Of a DNA stretch of 64,000 bases, positions 9,535 through 19,131 are shown piece after piece. The number at the start of each line of letters is the position of its first letter. Positions within the stretch are counted from its first letter, which is position 1. Position numbers and translations under genes: made by a program. Source of the stretch: Billgrantia pellis (lineage in GTDB: Bacteria; Pseudomonadota; Gammaproteobacteria; Pseudomonadales; Halomonadaceae). Under the pieces are notes generated by a model that saw nothing but the letters and a program-made list of their open reading frames with translations, did not search any database and was not told the origin of the DNA. Location: positions 157,165 through 221,164 of the forward strand of contig NZ_VTPY01000008.1 in NCBI RefSeq assembly GCF_008297955.1, in the 5' to 3' direction.

Positions 9535-11556
9535 TCAAGCATGCTCATCGCGACCTTTGATGGGGCGGCTGGCATGACACCACAAGCGATGAAGCGAAAG
9601 GCCCACAACAACACCCGCCATGCCCACCATATCGAACCATAGCCCGGGGGTAACCATGACGACGGCACCGGCTCCTACCATGAGCCGAGGCAGCAGTCTC
9701 ATGCTCTCCCCCAGTTGGCCAATGGCTGCCACCGACAGAAAACCGATGCCTATCAACGCGCTGAGCATGGCAAATACAATGGCCAATGGATCACCGGCCA
9801 GGGTCAGTTCAGGGTTGAGGATGAACAGGAACGGCAGCAGGAAAAGGCTGCAGGCCAATGTCAGCGCATAGCGGGCGGTGCCGAGAAAGGTTCCTCCGCT
9901 GATCGCGATAGCGGCGAAGATTCCTGCCGCCACCGGCGGAGTGATCGCCGAAACGCTAGCGAAGAAGTACAGGAAAAGGTGAGACGGCAAGCGATCGAAG
10001 CCTAGATTCAGCAAGGGCGGAGCCAGCACCGCGGCTCCCACCGCATAAGCCGCCGGGGTCGGCATTCCCATGCCGAGCACGATTGCCAACGCCATGGTCA
10101 GCAGCAGCGAGACAATCAGGTAATCGCCACCGATGGAAAGAATCACCTGCGACAGCGTGACCCCAAGCCCCGTCAGGTTGATCACCGAGACCATCACCTG
10201 AGCGGCGGCGATGATCATCGCAATGTACACCACGCTGAGCGAAGCGTTGTAGAGCCCATCATAGGTGGCACGTAGTAACTCGGCCACGCGTCCTCGCACC
10301 GATGCTTTCTTTCGCCGTGGCGCCGGCGCCTCGAGGCCTACCAGATCAAGCGAGCGATCGCTTGCTTCGGCAACATTCTTGCGTTGCGGCAGCAGCGAGC
10401 TGATGGCCATCATAATGAGGATCGACATCAGCGACCAGAACACCGCAGTCTGAATGGTATAATGCTGCAGAATGAAAAACAGCAGCACCCCGATCGGTAT
10501 CAGTAGGTTGGCCATGGCCCATGGTTCGAAGGCCTCCCTGCGCGACGGGATCAACTGCGGCGGCAGCGCCTCGAGTCCATAGCGACGGGCCATTAGATAG
10601 ACCCCCAGTAGCAACGCAGTAAAGAATAGCACCGATGGTACCAGGGCGGCCTTCACCACCTCTAAATAGGGGATTCCCAGCAATTCTGCCATCAAGAAGG
10701 CGCCCGGCCCCATGATGGGTGGCATAATCTGTCCGCCAGTGGAAGCGACAGCCTCAATAGAGCCAGCCAGGTTGCGATTGAATCCCAGCCGTCGCATCAG
10801 TGGGATGGTCAGTACGCCGGTACTGGTCACGTTCGCCACTGTACTTCCGTTGATCATGCCCATAAAGGCGCTCCCGATAACCGCCACCATGCCCGCCCCG
10901 CCACGTAAACGCCCTCCCAGACGCATGGCAATGCGAATGAAGGTATCGCCTGCCCCGCTGACGTTGAGTAGTGCGCCTAGAATCAGGAACAGCGCCACCA
11001 CTGTGGCAGAAATCCCCATGAGCGTGCCCAGCAACCCGTTGTTGCCCAGATAGAAAACGTAAACCATCCGCTCGAGCGACAGACCTCTGTGACCGAACGG
11101 ATCCGGAAGATACGGTCCAAAGTAGGCATAACAGCAAAATACCGTGATCAGCCCGACAAACATCCAACCCAGAGTGCGCCGCACCGCCTCAAGCAGCAGC
11201 AGGAACAGCGACACGCCAAAGATCTTTTCGATCGCCTCGTTCACGTACCAGTTGCTCATGACGATGGCATCATAATTGACGAACACGTAACCCAGCAGAA
11301 CCACACAGGCACAGGCGCAAGGCAGATCGATTACGAATAGCTGCAGGCGCGGAAAACGGGGGCGCCCCTGGTAGAGCAGAAACACAAAGAACAGCGCCCC
11401 GCCCAGATGGACGGCGCGTTGCTGATAATTGGGAAGCGTGCCCACACCGGCCGTCACGACATGAAACAGAATCCAGGCCAATGCCAGGCTTCCGACCAGC
11501 CAGCCTGCCACTCCGCTAAAGCGGCGCAAATGCGTGACGCGTTCATCTGAACTCAT
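9535..11556 (-). CDS. TRAP transporter permease, fused 4TM/12TM (TAXI type)
   Basis: 673 residues, larger than a DctM alone because the small and large permease parts are fused. Hydrophobic segments fill the length; conserved loops include INGSTVANVTSTG and GGQIMPPIMGPGAFLMAE, and later MGMPTPAAYAVGAAVLAPPL, all typical of TAXI-TRAP fused permeases. It lies downstream of a TAXI solute-binding protein on the same strand with about 100 bp between them. Together they form a complete Na+- or H+-coupled secondary importer. Substrate unknown; the IclR gene divergent from the pair may regulate it. Confidence 0.93.
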   Translation of the reverse strand: MSSDERVTHLRRFSGVAGWLVGSLALAWILFHVVTAGVGTLPNYQQRAVHLGGALFFVFLLYQGRPRFPRLQLFVIDLPCACACVVLLGYVFVNYDAIVMSNWYVNEAIEKIFGVSLFLLLLEAVRRTLGWMFVGLITVFCCYAYFGPYLPDPFGHRGLSLERMVYVFYLGNNGLLGTLMGISATVVALFLILGALLNVSGAGDTFIRIAMRLGGRLRGGAGMVAVIGSAFMGMINGSTVANVTSTGVLTIPLMRRLGFNRNLAGSIEAVASTGGQIMPPIMGPGAFLMAELLGIPYLEVVKAALVPSVLFFTALLLGVYLMARRYGLEALPPQLIPSRREAFEPWAMANLLIPIGVLLFFILQHYTIQTAVFWSLMSILIMMAISSLLPQRKNVAEASDRSLDLVGLEAPAPRRKKASVRGRVAELLRATYDGLYNASLSVVYIAMIIAAAQVMVSVINLTGLGVTLSQVILSIGGDYLIVSLLLTMALAIVLGMGMPTPAAYAVGAAVLAPPLLNLGFDRLPSHLFLYFFASVSAITPPVAAGIFAAIAISGGTFLGTARYALTLACSLFLLPFLFILNPELTLAGDPLAIVFAMLSALIGIGFLSVAAIGQLGESMRLLPRLMVGAGAVVMVTPGLWFDMVGMAGVVVGLSLHRLWCHASRPIKGRDEHA

Positions 11557-11658
11557 AGAAGAAGCCCCGACATCCCGAACTCACGATCGGCAAGCGGAGC
11601 AGAGCCCTAGGCCCTACTCCGACTACCTGCGACGTTGAAGAATCTGCCAAACCGGTAA

Positions 11659-12675
11659 TTACTCGGCATATTCGGGCGGAATCAGCCGCTCGGGAACGTC
11701 GTGCCCCTGTTCCTCGAGATAGCGCACCACGCCTGCATGTAGCGGTGCCACGCTTGCATTGAGTGTCAGCTGCAGCGGATCGATATCAGCGGCAGGCGCA
11801 TAGCCATCGGCCGCTGCCTTGATGCCGGCCTCGGAGAAGGCACGCGCTATAATGCCGTAGGCGATCTCCTCGCTGAGCTCGCTGGTAGTGTTGATACCGA
11901 TGCCGGTCTGAATCGTAATCTGTGGGTTTTGCTGTTCGCCGTAATGATCCTGGGCATCGATCTCGCCGACGCTGAAGTAGGCACGTTCGCCTGCGACCTT
12001 CTCCGCCTGCTCCCGAGTCATCGACAGCAGACGAACAGGGCGTGACGAATGCGCCTGCTGGATGTAACCGTCAGGATGCAAACCAGCCTTGACGAAGGCA
12101 TCCAAGCGCCGGTTTTGGTAAGCGTCCAGAGCATCGCTGGCTCCGGCGCGGTAGTATTCGGGCTCGATACCTAGAATCTCGAGCACCGTCTCGGTCTGTC
12201 CTTCAGTCGCGGTACCCCGCCCGCCCGAGTTGAAATCCTGGCCCTCCAGTTCCTCAAGCGTCTGAATGTCGGTATCTTCCGACACGACCCAGTTCAGGGG
12301 CAGCGGCGCGAAAAAATACAAGGTGCGCAGATTTTCCGCTGGCGATTCAAATTCCCCCTCCCCCTGCATGGCCTGATAGTCGGAAGACGTCACCGCGATG
12401 CCCATATCGACTTCGCCTCTCAGCAGTCCTTGGGTCGAAGCCGAAGCCCCCCCTAACTCCTGGATGCTCAGGTTGACGCCGTCGACGTTATCGTTCCAAT
12501 CGGAGACGACGGCCACCTGGTACGAATAGAACGCCGAACCACTATGGGTACCGCCCATGGCCAGACGTGCCTGGGCTTCCGATTCCAGCGGCACTAGGCC
12601 GAGCGCAAAAATGCCCGCGGCGGTGAGCGTCAAGGCGTTGAGGCGAAAGGGAGATCCATGCTTTATGGTAGGCAT
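11659..12675 (-). CDS. TAXI family TRAP transporter solute-binding protein
   Basis: 338 residues from the ATG at 12675 (AGAGGACAACAAC upstream); the longer open frame adds 34 residues without signal-peptide character. A signal peptide (hydrophobic stretch ALTLTAAGIFALGLVPL ending near ESEAQA) is followed by a TAXI-type mature domain beginning RLAMGGTHSGSAFYSY, with GGRGTATEGQTETVLEILGI in the middle. It captures a solute in the periplasm for the fused permease encoded next. Ligand not predictable. Confidence 0.92.
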   Translation of the reverse strand: MPTIKHGSPFRLNALTLTAAGIFALGLVPLESEAQARLAMGGTHSGSAFYSYQVAVVSDWNDNVDGVNLSIQELGGASASTQGLLRGEVDMGIAVTSSDYQAMQGEGEFESPAENLRTLYFFAPLPLNWVVSEDTDIQTLEELEGQDFNSGGRGTATEGQTETVLEILGIEPEYYRAGASDALDAYQNRRLDAFVKAGLHPDGYIQQAHSSRPVRLLSMTREQAEKVAGERAYFSVGEIDAQDHYGEQQNPQITIQTGIGINTTSELSEEIAYGIIARAFSEAGIKAAADGYAPAADIDPLQLTLNASVAPLHAGVVRYLEEQGHDVPERLIPPEYAE

Positions 12676-12985
12676 TGTTGTTGTCCTCTTTGGCGTGTCG
12701 TGGTGCGTTGTCTTTCTTGCTTGGAAATGTCGTCCTTCCTTGGATGTCATGGTTTGCCGGAGCGCAAGCTCTCGCAACCTGCAGCCGGCTCGTTTATCTG
12801 TTTAGTACAAACCTAGCAGCTTTTCATGCATGTGTAATACTATTCAGCAAATCGAATAAGATAAAAGGACCGTCTGATCGAATTTCGCAAAGGCTTGCGC
12901 ATCAAGTACCCTTTCGAGATCGCGAGGAAGCGATCAGTCGCCAGGCATCGTTCGGCGGGGCCTCAAGAGCAATGGACGAGTCACT
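12676..12985. promoter_or_regulatory. Divergent intergenic region between TAXI-TRAP and IclR genes
   Basis: 310 bp without a supported gene. It must hold the promoters of the minus-strand TAXI operon and the plus-strand IclR gene. The only symmetric element noticed is GTTT-N5-AAAC at 12800-12812, in an AT-richer patch. It could be an operator but is too short to claim. No hairpin terminator or RNA gene seen. Confidence 0.4.
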
Positions 12986-13774
12986 ATGAAGCAATCCTCT
13001 AGCGTCAGCACCGGCGTTGGCCAGAAAGCCCCTTCCCGGCCCGAAAGCGTCAAGACGGCAGCCCGTACCCTGAGCCTCTTCGAATCCTTCGCCGAAGCCC
13101 AGACCCCCCTCTCGTTGACGGATCTTGCCAAGCGCATCGACGCCCCGGTCAGCAGTTGCCACGCCCTGGTCAAGACCCTGCAGAGCCTGGGTTACGTCTA
13201 CGTATTGGAGCAAAAGAAGCGCGTCTACCCGACCAAGCGGCTGCTGCAGATCGCCCAGTCGATCGCCTCGCATGACCCGCTGCTCGAAAGTGTCTCGCCC
13301 GTGCTGCAGGACCTTCGGGATGCGCTCGGTGAAACCGTGATTCTCGGGAAGCGCCAGGACTACAGCGTGGTGTATCTCGACATCATTGAAGGCACCCATA
13401 CCGTGCGCTACGCCGCGAACCCGGGTGACGCCAAACCATTGCACTCCAGCGCCATCGGCAAGGCCATGCTCGGCGAGGAAAGCGGCGTGCGGTTGCAGAG
13501 TCTGCTGGAGCGTCTTCCTCTGCCCAGCGTGACATCGAGCACCATTACCGACCGCGACCAACTGCTGGATGACATCCTCAATGGTCAGCGACGCGGCTAC
13601 TTCGTCACTCGCGGCGAGAATGTCGATGACGTGATGGCGCTCGCTATCGCCCGACCGGTATTCGGTGAAACATTAGGACTGGCCATTGCCGGGCCAATGG
13701 AGCGTATGTCCCGTCACTATGAACGGTACCGCGAGACCCTGATCCGTCATGGTGACCGGCTGGCCTCGCTCTGA
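12986..13774 (+). CDS. IclR family transcriptional regulator
   Basis: 262 residues. N-terminal winged helix (about 22-80: ESVKTAARTLSLFESF, then SLTDLAKRIDAPVSSCHALVKTL) and C-terminal GAF-like effector domain with LHSSAIGKAMLG and DDVMALAIARPVFG segments. It is divergent from the TAXI-TRAP operon and convergent with the MFS gene, overlapping that gene's 3' end by 28 bp. Likely controls the transporters or the nearby CoA-mutase operon; the effector is unknown. Confidence 0.93.
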   Translation: MKQSSSVSTGVGQKAPSRPESVKTAARTLSLFESFAEAQTPLSLTDLAKRIDAPVSSCHALVKTLQSLGYVYVLEQKKRVYPTKRLLQIAQSIASHDPLLESVSPVLQDLRDALGETVILGKRQDYSVVYLDIIEGTHTVRYAANPGDAKPLHSSAIGKAMLGEESGVRLQSLLERLPLPSVTSSTITDRDQLLDDILNGQRRGYFVTRGENVDDVMALAIARPVFGETLGLAIAGPMERMSRHYERYRETLIRHGDRLASL

Positions 13775-15006
13775 GGAGACGTCTCCGATTCCCGAATCGC
13801 GCGGCGCAGACAGAAAAGCGCCATTAGCGATGCCAAACCCGGAAGTAGGAAGCCGACGGAATAGTTACCTCCCAGCGAGACGATGACACTAAACAGCGCG
13901 GGTCCAGTCAGCACACCCATGTAGGTCAGCACCAGTACCGCGGCAGTGGCCTCACTCACCTCGACCTGGGGGCTGCGCCGCGCCACCTCCGAAAGATACA
14001 CGCCGTTCCAGCCTATCGCGGTGACCCCGGCCGCACTCAGCAGTCCTATCACCAGCCAGACCGGAGTGCCTGGCCCCAACAGTGAGACCGCGACGAACAA
14101 CACCAACATGGCAATGGCCAGGCCGCACAATACGGGCACGCTCCTTCCCAAGCGGTCGGCCAGCATCCCCCAGCCAACTCGGCCAACGACCCCCGAAGCG
14201 TGAACGACCGACATGATCACCCCGGCCGTGATCAGGGTAATCAGCAGCTCTTCCACCATGAACGCCACGGTAAAACTCAGCAGCGACAACTGAGCCGCAG
14301 CCAGACAGAACCCGGCCATTCCCAGCCACAGAATCGGCGGGCGTCGATAGAGGACGGCGAGGCTGCCGGAGCCCCGCAGCAGCGTGGCGGGCGCGCGGTC
14401 ACTGTCCCACTCGCGGCGCCGCAGCTGCAATGCCAAAGTAGTGAACAGCGCGGCCAGGCTCAAGACAAAAAACGCGGCGTGCCAGCTCCAGGCTTGGGCA
14501 AGCGATGGTGCCAGGGAGCCCGATAGCACACCGCCCAGCGGCACACCGGACTGCTTGATCGAATAGAGCAGGTTGCGATGGCGCAGCGGCGTATAACGCG
14601 CCAGGAGCTGTGCGGCCGCGGGGTTGGTCAACCCGTAGGCAACGCCGAGAAGCAGCGTGGTAAGCAGCAGCGCGGCCGGCGTACTACCCCCTGCTACCGC
14701 GCAGCCCACCATCACTAGCGCCATGGCCACCTGACTAGAGCGACAGGCACCGAGGCGCCGAGCCAACGATCCCGCCTGCAACGACACCAGCATGGCAATC
14801 CCATACAGCAAGCTCACCTGCAACCCCACCAGGCCAGTGGGAATGCTGAAGTCGGCCGCGATCTGTGGTGCCAATACGGGTACCAGCAGCATGGCGGCAC
14901 TGGTCAATGCCTGCACCCAAGTGGTGGACACCACCACGATCCAAATCTCCCGTCTAGAAGTGAGGGAAGGGTCGGGTGGCGTGATGAGCCGTGGGGACTT
15001 TGGCAT
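13747..15006 (-). CDS. MFS transporter
   Basis: 419 residues with about twelve transmembrane segments; the loop between segments 2 and 3 reads GSLARRLGACRSS, matching the MFS signature region, and a long cytoplasmic loop with LRRREWDSDRAP divides the halves. Divergent from the acyl-CoA mutase operon and tail-to-tail with IclR. Probably imports a carboxylate or similar organic solute used by the neighbouring operon; that link rests on position only. Confidence 0.9.
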   Translation of the reverse strand: MPKSPRLITPPDPSLTSRREIWIVVVSTTWVQALTSAAMLLVPVLAPQIAADFSIPTGLVGLQVSLLYGIAMLVSLQAGSLARRLGACRSSQVAMALVMVGCAVAGGSTPAALLLTTLLLGVAYGLTNPAAAQLLARYTPLRHRNLLYSIKQSGVPLGGVLSGSLAPSLAQAWSWHAAFFVLSLAALFTTLALQLRRREWDSDRAPATLLRGSGSLAVLYRRPPILWLGMAGFCLAAAQLSLLSFTVAFMVEELLITLITAGVIMSVVHASGVVGRVGWGMLADRLGRSVPVLCGLAIAMLVLFVAVSLLGPGTPVWLVIGLLSAAGVTAIGWNGVYLSEVARRSPQVEVSEATAAVLVLTYMGVLTGPALFSVIVSLGGNYSVGFLLPGLASLMALFCLRRAIRESETSPQSEASRSP

Positions 15007-15059
15007 GCCATGCCTCCTTACGCATCGGTGTGCTCCCCAAACGTGATGTGGTGCTTAAC

Positions 15060-15089
15060 TTGACATATAATTTCACATATAAGTATGTT
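15060..15089 (+). promoter_or_regulatory. Putative sigma-70 promoter with embedded direct repeat
   Basis: TTGACA at 15060-15065 and TATGTT at 15084-15089, 18 bp apart, point toward the mutase operon starting at 15142. The octamer ACATATAA occurs twice, 12 bp apart, at 15063-15070 and 15075-15082, within the -35 to spacer region. The direct repeat could be an operator for the nearby IclR protein. Unproven. Confidence 0.4.
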
Positions 15090-15141
15090 TATTCATAATA
15101 CGGAAATAAACAACGCCAACATTTTCCGTCGGAGCGCCCCC

Positions 15142-15918
15142 ATGGCCGAACACCTCCTTGTCGATGCGCAAGGCCCTCTGCTGAGGGTGACCATCCATCG
15201 TCCCGAGAAGCGAAACGCTCTATCTCGTGCTGTGCTCAATGGGCTCGCCGATGTCTTCACTGAGCAAGCCGCCGATCCCCGATGGAAAGTGGTCGTGCTG
15301 ATCGGTGCCGGCGACAAGAGCTTCGCCGCTGGAGGCGATCTTCGGGATCTCGCTCAGGTGCGCAGCGAAGAGCAGGCCACCGCCATGAGCCACGAGGCAA
15401 GGCGCGCGCTCGATGCGGTGAGCCGGTTTCCGGTTCCCGTCATAGCCGCTCTCAATGGCGATGCCATTGGCGGTGGCGCGGAACTTGCCGTGGCTTGCGA
15501 TTTCATCATCGCCCCACCCACCAGCCGCATTGGCTTTATACAGGGCAGGCTCAACATCACGACCGCCTGGGGCGGCGGCGCTCGCCTGCTGAGTCGCCTT
15601 CCGGCACCGCTGGCATTGCGCTTGCTGACCCGCTCCGAGCTACTCGACGCCCATGCCGCACAGCGCATCGGCTTGATTGACCACGTGGCCGAGGCGGGTC
15701 AGACGCTCGAGCAGTGTGTCGAGCAGTTCACCAAGCCCATGCTTGCCCAGGCACCTCAGGTTCTGCGGGGCTTCAAGGCCCTGGCGCTGAGCCATGCCGA
15801 CGGTCTGACGAAAGCGGAACTTGCCAAGATCGAGACCCACCATCTCGTCGCCACCTGGACGCATGACGATCACTGGGAAGCCGCCGACAAGGTTCTGAAG
15901 ACGAGGAAATCTTCATGA
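15142..15918 (+). CDS. Enoyl-CoA hydratase/isomerase (crotonase) family protein
   Basis: 258 residues from the ATG at 15142 (GGAGCGCCCCC upstream). Crotonase fold: SFAAGGDLRDL gives the first oxyanion-hole strand and ALNGDAIGGGAELAVACDF the second. The region normally reading as Glu-containing GLIPGAGGTQRL in true hydratases is here RLNITTAWGGGARL, so the second hydratase Glu is absent; a similar WGG-T-RL pattern is found in ethyl/methylmalonyl-CoA decarboxylase-like members. It overlaps the mutase start by 4 bp. A decarboxylase role like E. coli ScpB is an attractive but unproven reading. Confidence 0.87.
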   Translation: MAEHLLVDAQGPLLRVTIHRPEKRNALSRAVLNGLADVFTEQAADPRWKVVVLIGAGDKSFAAGGDLRDLAQVRSEEQATAMSHEARRALDAVSRFPVPVIAALNGDAIGGGAELAVACDFIIAPPTSRIGFIQGRLNITTAWGGGARLLSRLPAPLALRLLTRSELLDAHAAQRIGLIDHVAEAGQTLEQCVEQFTKPMLAQAPQVLRGFKALALSHADGLTKAELAKIETHHLVATWTHDDHWEAADKVLKTRKSS

Positions 15919-17525
15919 GCGATTCCGAAAGCCGCACACCGCCTATTCCCGAGCCGCGCACCGCCTCCGGTATCGAGATTCCCGAGCGAATCACCCCCGA
16001 CATGCTCCGCCACCCCGACCCAGGCACCCCCGGCGAGCCCCCCTACACACGCGGCATCTTCCCTAACGGCTACCGCGGGCGGCTATGGACGTTTCGCCAA
16101 TACTCCGGCTTCGGCACCGCAGAGGATACCAACGCACGCTATCGCTTCTTGCTGGAAAGCGGCCAGACCGGCCTGTCGGTGGCCCTCGATCTGCCCACCC
16201 AATGCGGCTTCGATCCCAACGACCCCATGGCGCGCTCCGAAGTGGGCAAGGTGGGTGTCTCGTTATCCAGCCTCGCCGAAGCGGAGATCCTCTTCGATGG
16301 CATCGACCTGAGCGGTATTTCCACTTCCTTCACCATCAATGGTACCGCCGCCATCGTCTATGCCATGTACTGTGCGGTGGCTGACAAACAAGGAGTGCCG
16401 CGCGAAAAACTCACCGGCACCATCCAGAACGACATTCTCAAGGAGTACGTGGCCCGCGGCACCTGGATCTTTCCTGTGCGTCCCTCCATGCGCCTGATCT
16501 CGGACACAATCCTGTTCTCCAACCGCGAAACCCCGCGTTTCAACCCGATCAGTATCGCCGGCGCCCACGTGCGCGACGCTGGCGCTACTGCTGTCGAGGA
16601 ACTGGGCTATACCCTGGCCAATGGCCTGGCCTACGTGGAAGAACTGATTCGTCGTGGCGGCGATGCCGCCAAGTTCGCCAACCGGCTGAGCTTCTTCTTT
16701 TACGTCCACATGGATTTCTTCGAGGAAATCTGCAAATTCCGCGCGGCACGTCGCCTTTGGGCAGCACTGCTGGAGGAGCGCTTCGACATCACCGACCCGA
16801 AGGCGCAGCGCTTCCGTTTCGGGGTGGTCTGCGGGGGTTCCTCGCTGACCGCCGCCCAGCCTTACAACAACATCGTGCGCGTAGGCATCGAGACGCTGGC
16901 AGCCACCCTGGGCGGCGCGCAGTCGATCTTCACCTGCGCCTACGACGAGGCTTTCCAGATTCCTACCGAGTTCAGCGCCGAGATTGCCCTGCGCACCCAG
17001 CAGATCATCGCCTACGAGAGCGGCATCTCGAAGATCGTGGACCCCTTGGGGGGGAGCCACTATGTGGAATGGCTGACCGACAAGATGGAAGAGGAGACGC
17101 GCCGGGTCATTGAGGAAATTGACGAATACGGCGGCGTGGAGAAGGCGATCGAGGATGGCTACCTGCAGGCGCGCATCGCCGAGCGTGCCCATGAGCGCAA
17201 ACAGATGGTCGACAAGGGAGAGACCGTCATCGTCGGGCAAAACTACTTCCGTCGCGACGATCAGACCGACGACTTCGGGGAAGTGTTCAAGGTTGATCCG
17301 CAGGCTGCCCAGCGGGTCCAGGAGAAGTATCAGCGCGTCATGGCCGAGCGAGACTCAGCCAAGGTGGAGCAGACGCTGAAAGCGCTGGAACGGGCCGCAG
17401 CGAAGGATGATGAAAATCTCATGCCATACCTGATCGACTGCTGCCACGCCTATGCCACGGTGGGCGAGATGGTCGCCACGCTCAAATTGCAATGGGGCGA
17501 ATTTCAGGAACCCATTCGTCTATGA
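15915..17525 (+). CDS. Acyl-CoA (methylmalonyl-CoA type) mutase, large subunit
   Basis: 536 residues, the substrate-binding TIM-barrel chain of a B12-dependent mutase without its own cobalamin domain. TFRQYSGFGT carries Y63 and VARGTWIFP carries R181. These align with Tyr89/Arg207 of methylmalonyl-CoA mutase, and the 118-residue spacing is identical; isobutyryl-CoA mutase has Phe/Gln and 2-hydroxyisobutyryl-CoA mutase has Ile at the first site. GTIQNDILKEY is the family signature. The B12 chain follows 34 bp downstream, so this is a split two-subunit enzyme as in archaeal-type mutases. Confidence 0.92.
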   Translation: MSDSESRTPPIPEPRTASGIEIPERITPDMLRHPDPGTPGEPPYTRGIFPNGYRGRLWTFRQYSGFGTAEDTNARYRFLLESGQTGLSVALDLPTQCGFDPNDPMARSEVGKVGVSLSSLAEAEILFDGIDLSGISTSFTINGTAAIVYAMYCAVADKQGVPREKLTGTIQNDILKEYVARGTWIFPVRPSMRLISDTILFSNRETPRFNPISIAGAHVRDAGATAVEELGYTLANGLAYVEELIRRGGDAAKFANRLSFFFYVHMDFFEEICKFRAARRLWAALLEERFDITDPKAQRFRFGVVCGGSSLTAAQPYNNIVRVGIETLAATLGGAQSIFTCAYDEAFQIPTEFSAEIALRTQQIIAYESGISKIVDPLGGSHYVEWLTDKMEEETRRVIEEIDEYGGVEKAIEDGYLQARIAERAHERKQMVDKGETVIVGQNYFRRDDQTDDFGEVFKVDPQAAQRVQEKYQRVMAERDSAKVEQTLKALERAAAKDDENLMPYLIDCCHAYATVGEMVATLKLQWGEFQEPIRL

Positions 17526-17559
17526 GCCGGCCCTCACCCATTCCCAGTGGAGACACCCC

Positions 17560-17955
17560 ATGAGCTTGAAAGGCAAGAGAATACTGATCGCCAAGCCCGG
17601 CCTGGACGGCCATGACGTGGGCGCTAAGGTCATCGCCCTGGCGCTTCGTGATGCCGGTGCTGACGTCATCTACACCGGGCTGCGTAAAAGCTCGGCATAT
17701 ATCGCCAAGGTGGCGGTGGATGAGGACGTGGACGTAGTGGGCCTGAGCATGCTGTCCGGCAGCCACATGGCGCTGGTCAGCGACACCATACGCTGCCTGG
17801 AAGAGTACGACGCCAGCGACATCAAGATCTTCGTGGGCGGTACCATCCCCGAGAAGGACCGCGCGGCCCTGATCGAAGCTGGGGTATGCGGCGTATTCAC
17901 CGCCGACATGCCATTGGAAGACGTCATACGCGCCATCGAGAGGGAGCTATCATGA
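17560..17955 (+). CDS. Acyl-CoA mutase small subunit (B12-binding)
   Basis: 131 residues from the ATG at 17560. The cobalamin-binding motif DxHxxG is D16-G-H18-D-V-G21, with downstream GLSMLSGSH and FVGGTIP completing the B12 Rossmann domain; H18 would be the lower axial ligand to cobalt. It forms the adenosylcobalamin half of the mutase with the preceding large subunit. Its stop overlaps the next ATG (ATGA), so expression is coupled to the CoA-transferase. Confidence 0.94.
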   Translation: MSLKGKRILIAKPGLDGHDVGAKVIALALRDAGADVIYTGLRKSSAYIAKVAVDEDVDVVGLSMLSGSHMALVSDTIRCLEEYDASDIKIFVGGTIPEKDRAALIEAGVCGVFTADMPLEDVIRAIERELS

Positions 17956-19130
17956 ACCATACTGCCGCTCCCTCTGGCCCGCTCAGCGGAATCCGTATCC
18001 TCGAGGTGAGCCACATGCTGGCGGGCCCCTACTGCGGCATGTTGCTTGCCGACCTGGGTGCCGAGGTGATCAAAATCGAGGCTCCTGGTAAGGGCGACAT
18101 CGGCCGCCAGATCAGCCCCCACTTCATCGGCCCTCACAACGCCTATTTCGCCAGCCTCAACCGCAACAAGCGCAGCGTCAGTCTGGACCTGAGCAATGAG
18201 GCGGGACAGCAGCGCCTAGGCGAACTGGCAGTCAATTCACACGCTCTTCTCACCAATGTGCGGCCCGCGGCAGTGCGCAAGCTGGGGCTGACCTATGAGG
18301 CCCTGCGCAAGCACAACGACAAGATCGTCTGTCTTGCATTGACAGGCTTCGGTCTTGAAGGCCCTTTCGCCGAGAAACCCGCCTATGACTACGTCATTCA
18401 AGCCTTGGCCGGTGTCATGGCCATGACCGGCGATCCGAATGGCCCGCCAGTGAAGACCGGCTACTCCGTGGTCGACAACTCCGCCGGGATCATGGGCGCC
18501 TTGGGGCTTACCGCCAAGCTGGTCGAGGGCAAGGGCGGCCAGGTGGATGTTTCCCTCTACGACACCATGCTCTCGCAACTCAACTACCTGGCAGGGGGTT
18601 ACCTCAACGCCGGACAAAAGGCACAGCGCTATCCCGGCGGCGGACACCCCTATATCGTCCCGGCCCAGATCTTTCCTACCCTGGATGGTCACTTGGCACT
18701 GTTCATCACGCATGACGGTTTCTGGGCGGACTTCTGCCGTGAAATCGGTTGCGAAGCCTGGATCACCGATACGCGCTACGCCACGATGGCCGCACGCACC
18801 GCGAATCGCGAGGCGGTAATCGCCGATGTACAGGCGGTGCTGGCCACGGGCTCCACCGACAGCTGGGTCGAACGACTCGCCCCCCTAGGCGTGGTCGTAG
18901 CCGGGGTCCAGAGCCTCGAGGATGCCTTAGAGTCTGAGTTGACGCGCTCACGCCAGATGGTCGTCTCGGTGCCCACGCCACATGGTGAGATCCGCATGGT
19001 GGGAAATCCCATCAAGCTCCAAGGCCAGCCGCCCCACTACGGCCCGCCGCCACTGCTTGACGAAGATGCTGGGGAGCTAGAAGAACTGGATGGGCAGAGT
19101 CACGTTTCGTACAACGCTAGCGGAGGCTGA
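17952..19130 (+). CDS. CaiB/BaiF (class III) CoA-transferase family protein
   Basis: 392 residues from the ATG at 17952. N-terminal GIRILEVSHMLAGPYCGMLLADLGAEVIKIE is the family hallmark (split here: the core is LADLGAEVIKIE), followed by NKRSVSLDL. D175 in YSVVDNSAG lies where the nucleophilic Asp of formyl-CoA transferase is found. It would transfer CoA between an acyl-CoA and a free acid. Placement between the mutase small subunit and MeaB suggests it activates the mutase substrate or recycles CoA from its product. Confidence 0.92.
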   Translation: MNHTAAPSGPLSGIRILEVSHMLAGPYCGMLLADLGAEVIKIEAPGKGDIGRQISPHFIGPHNAYFASLNRNKRSVSLDLSNEAGQQRLGELAVNSHALLTNVRPAAVRKLGLTYEALRKHNDKIVCLALTGFGLEGPFAEKPAYDYVIQALAGVMAMTGDPNGPPVKTGYSVVDNSAGIMGALGLTAKLVEGKGGQVDVSLYDTMLSQLNYLAGGYLNAGQKAQRYPGGGHPYIVPAQIFPTLDGHLALFITHDGFWADFCREIGCEAWITDTRYATMAARTANREAVIADVQAVLATGSTDSWVERLAPLGVVVAGVQSLEDALESELTRSRQMVVSVPTPHGEIRMVGNPIKLQGQPPHYGPPPLLDEDAGELEELDGQSHVSYNASGG

Positions 19131-19131
19131 C

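Noticed and set aside
12800..12812. GTTT-N5-AAAC symmetric element between TAXI and IclR genes
   Set aside because: Only four base pairs per arm; not distinguishable from chance.
13747..13774. 28-bp overlap of IclR and MFS 3' ends as a sign of frameshift
   Set aside because: Both frames are complete with normal C-termini; convergent overlap is common.
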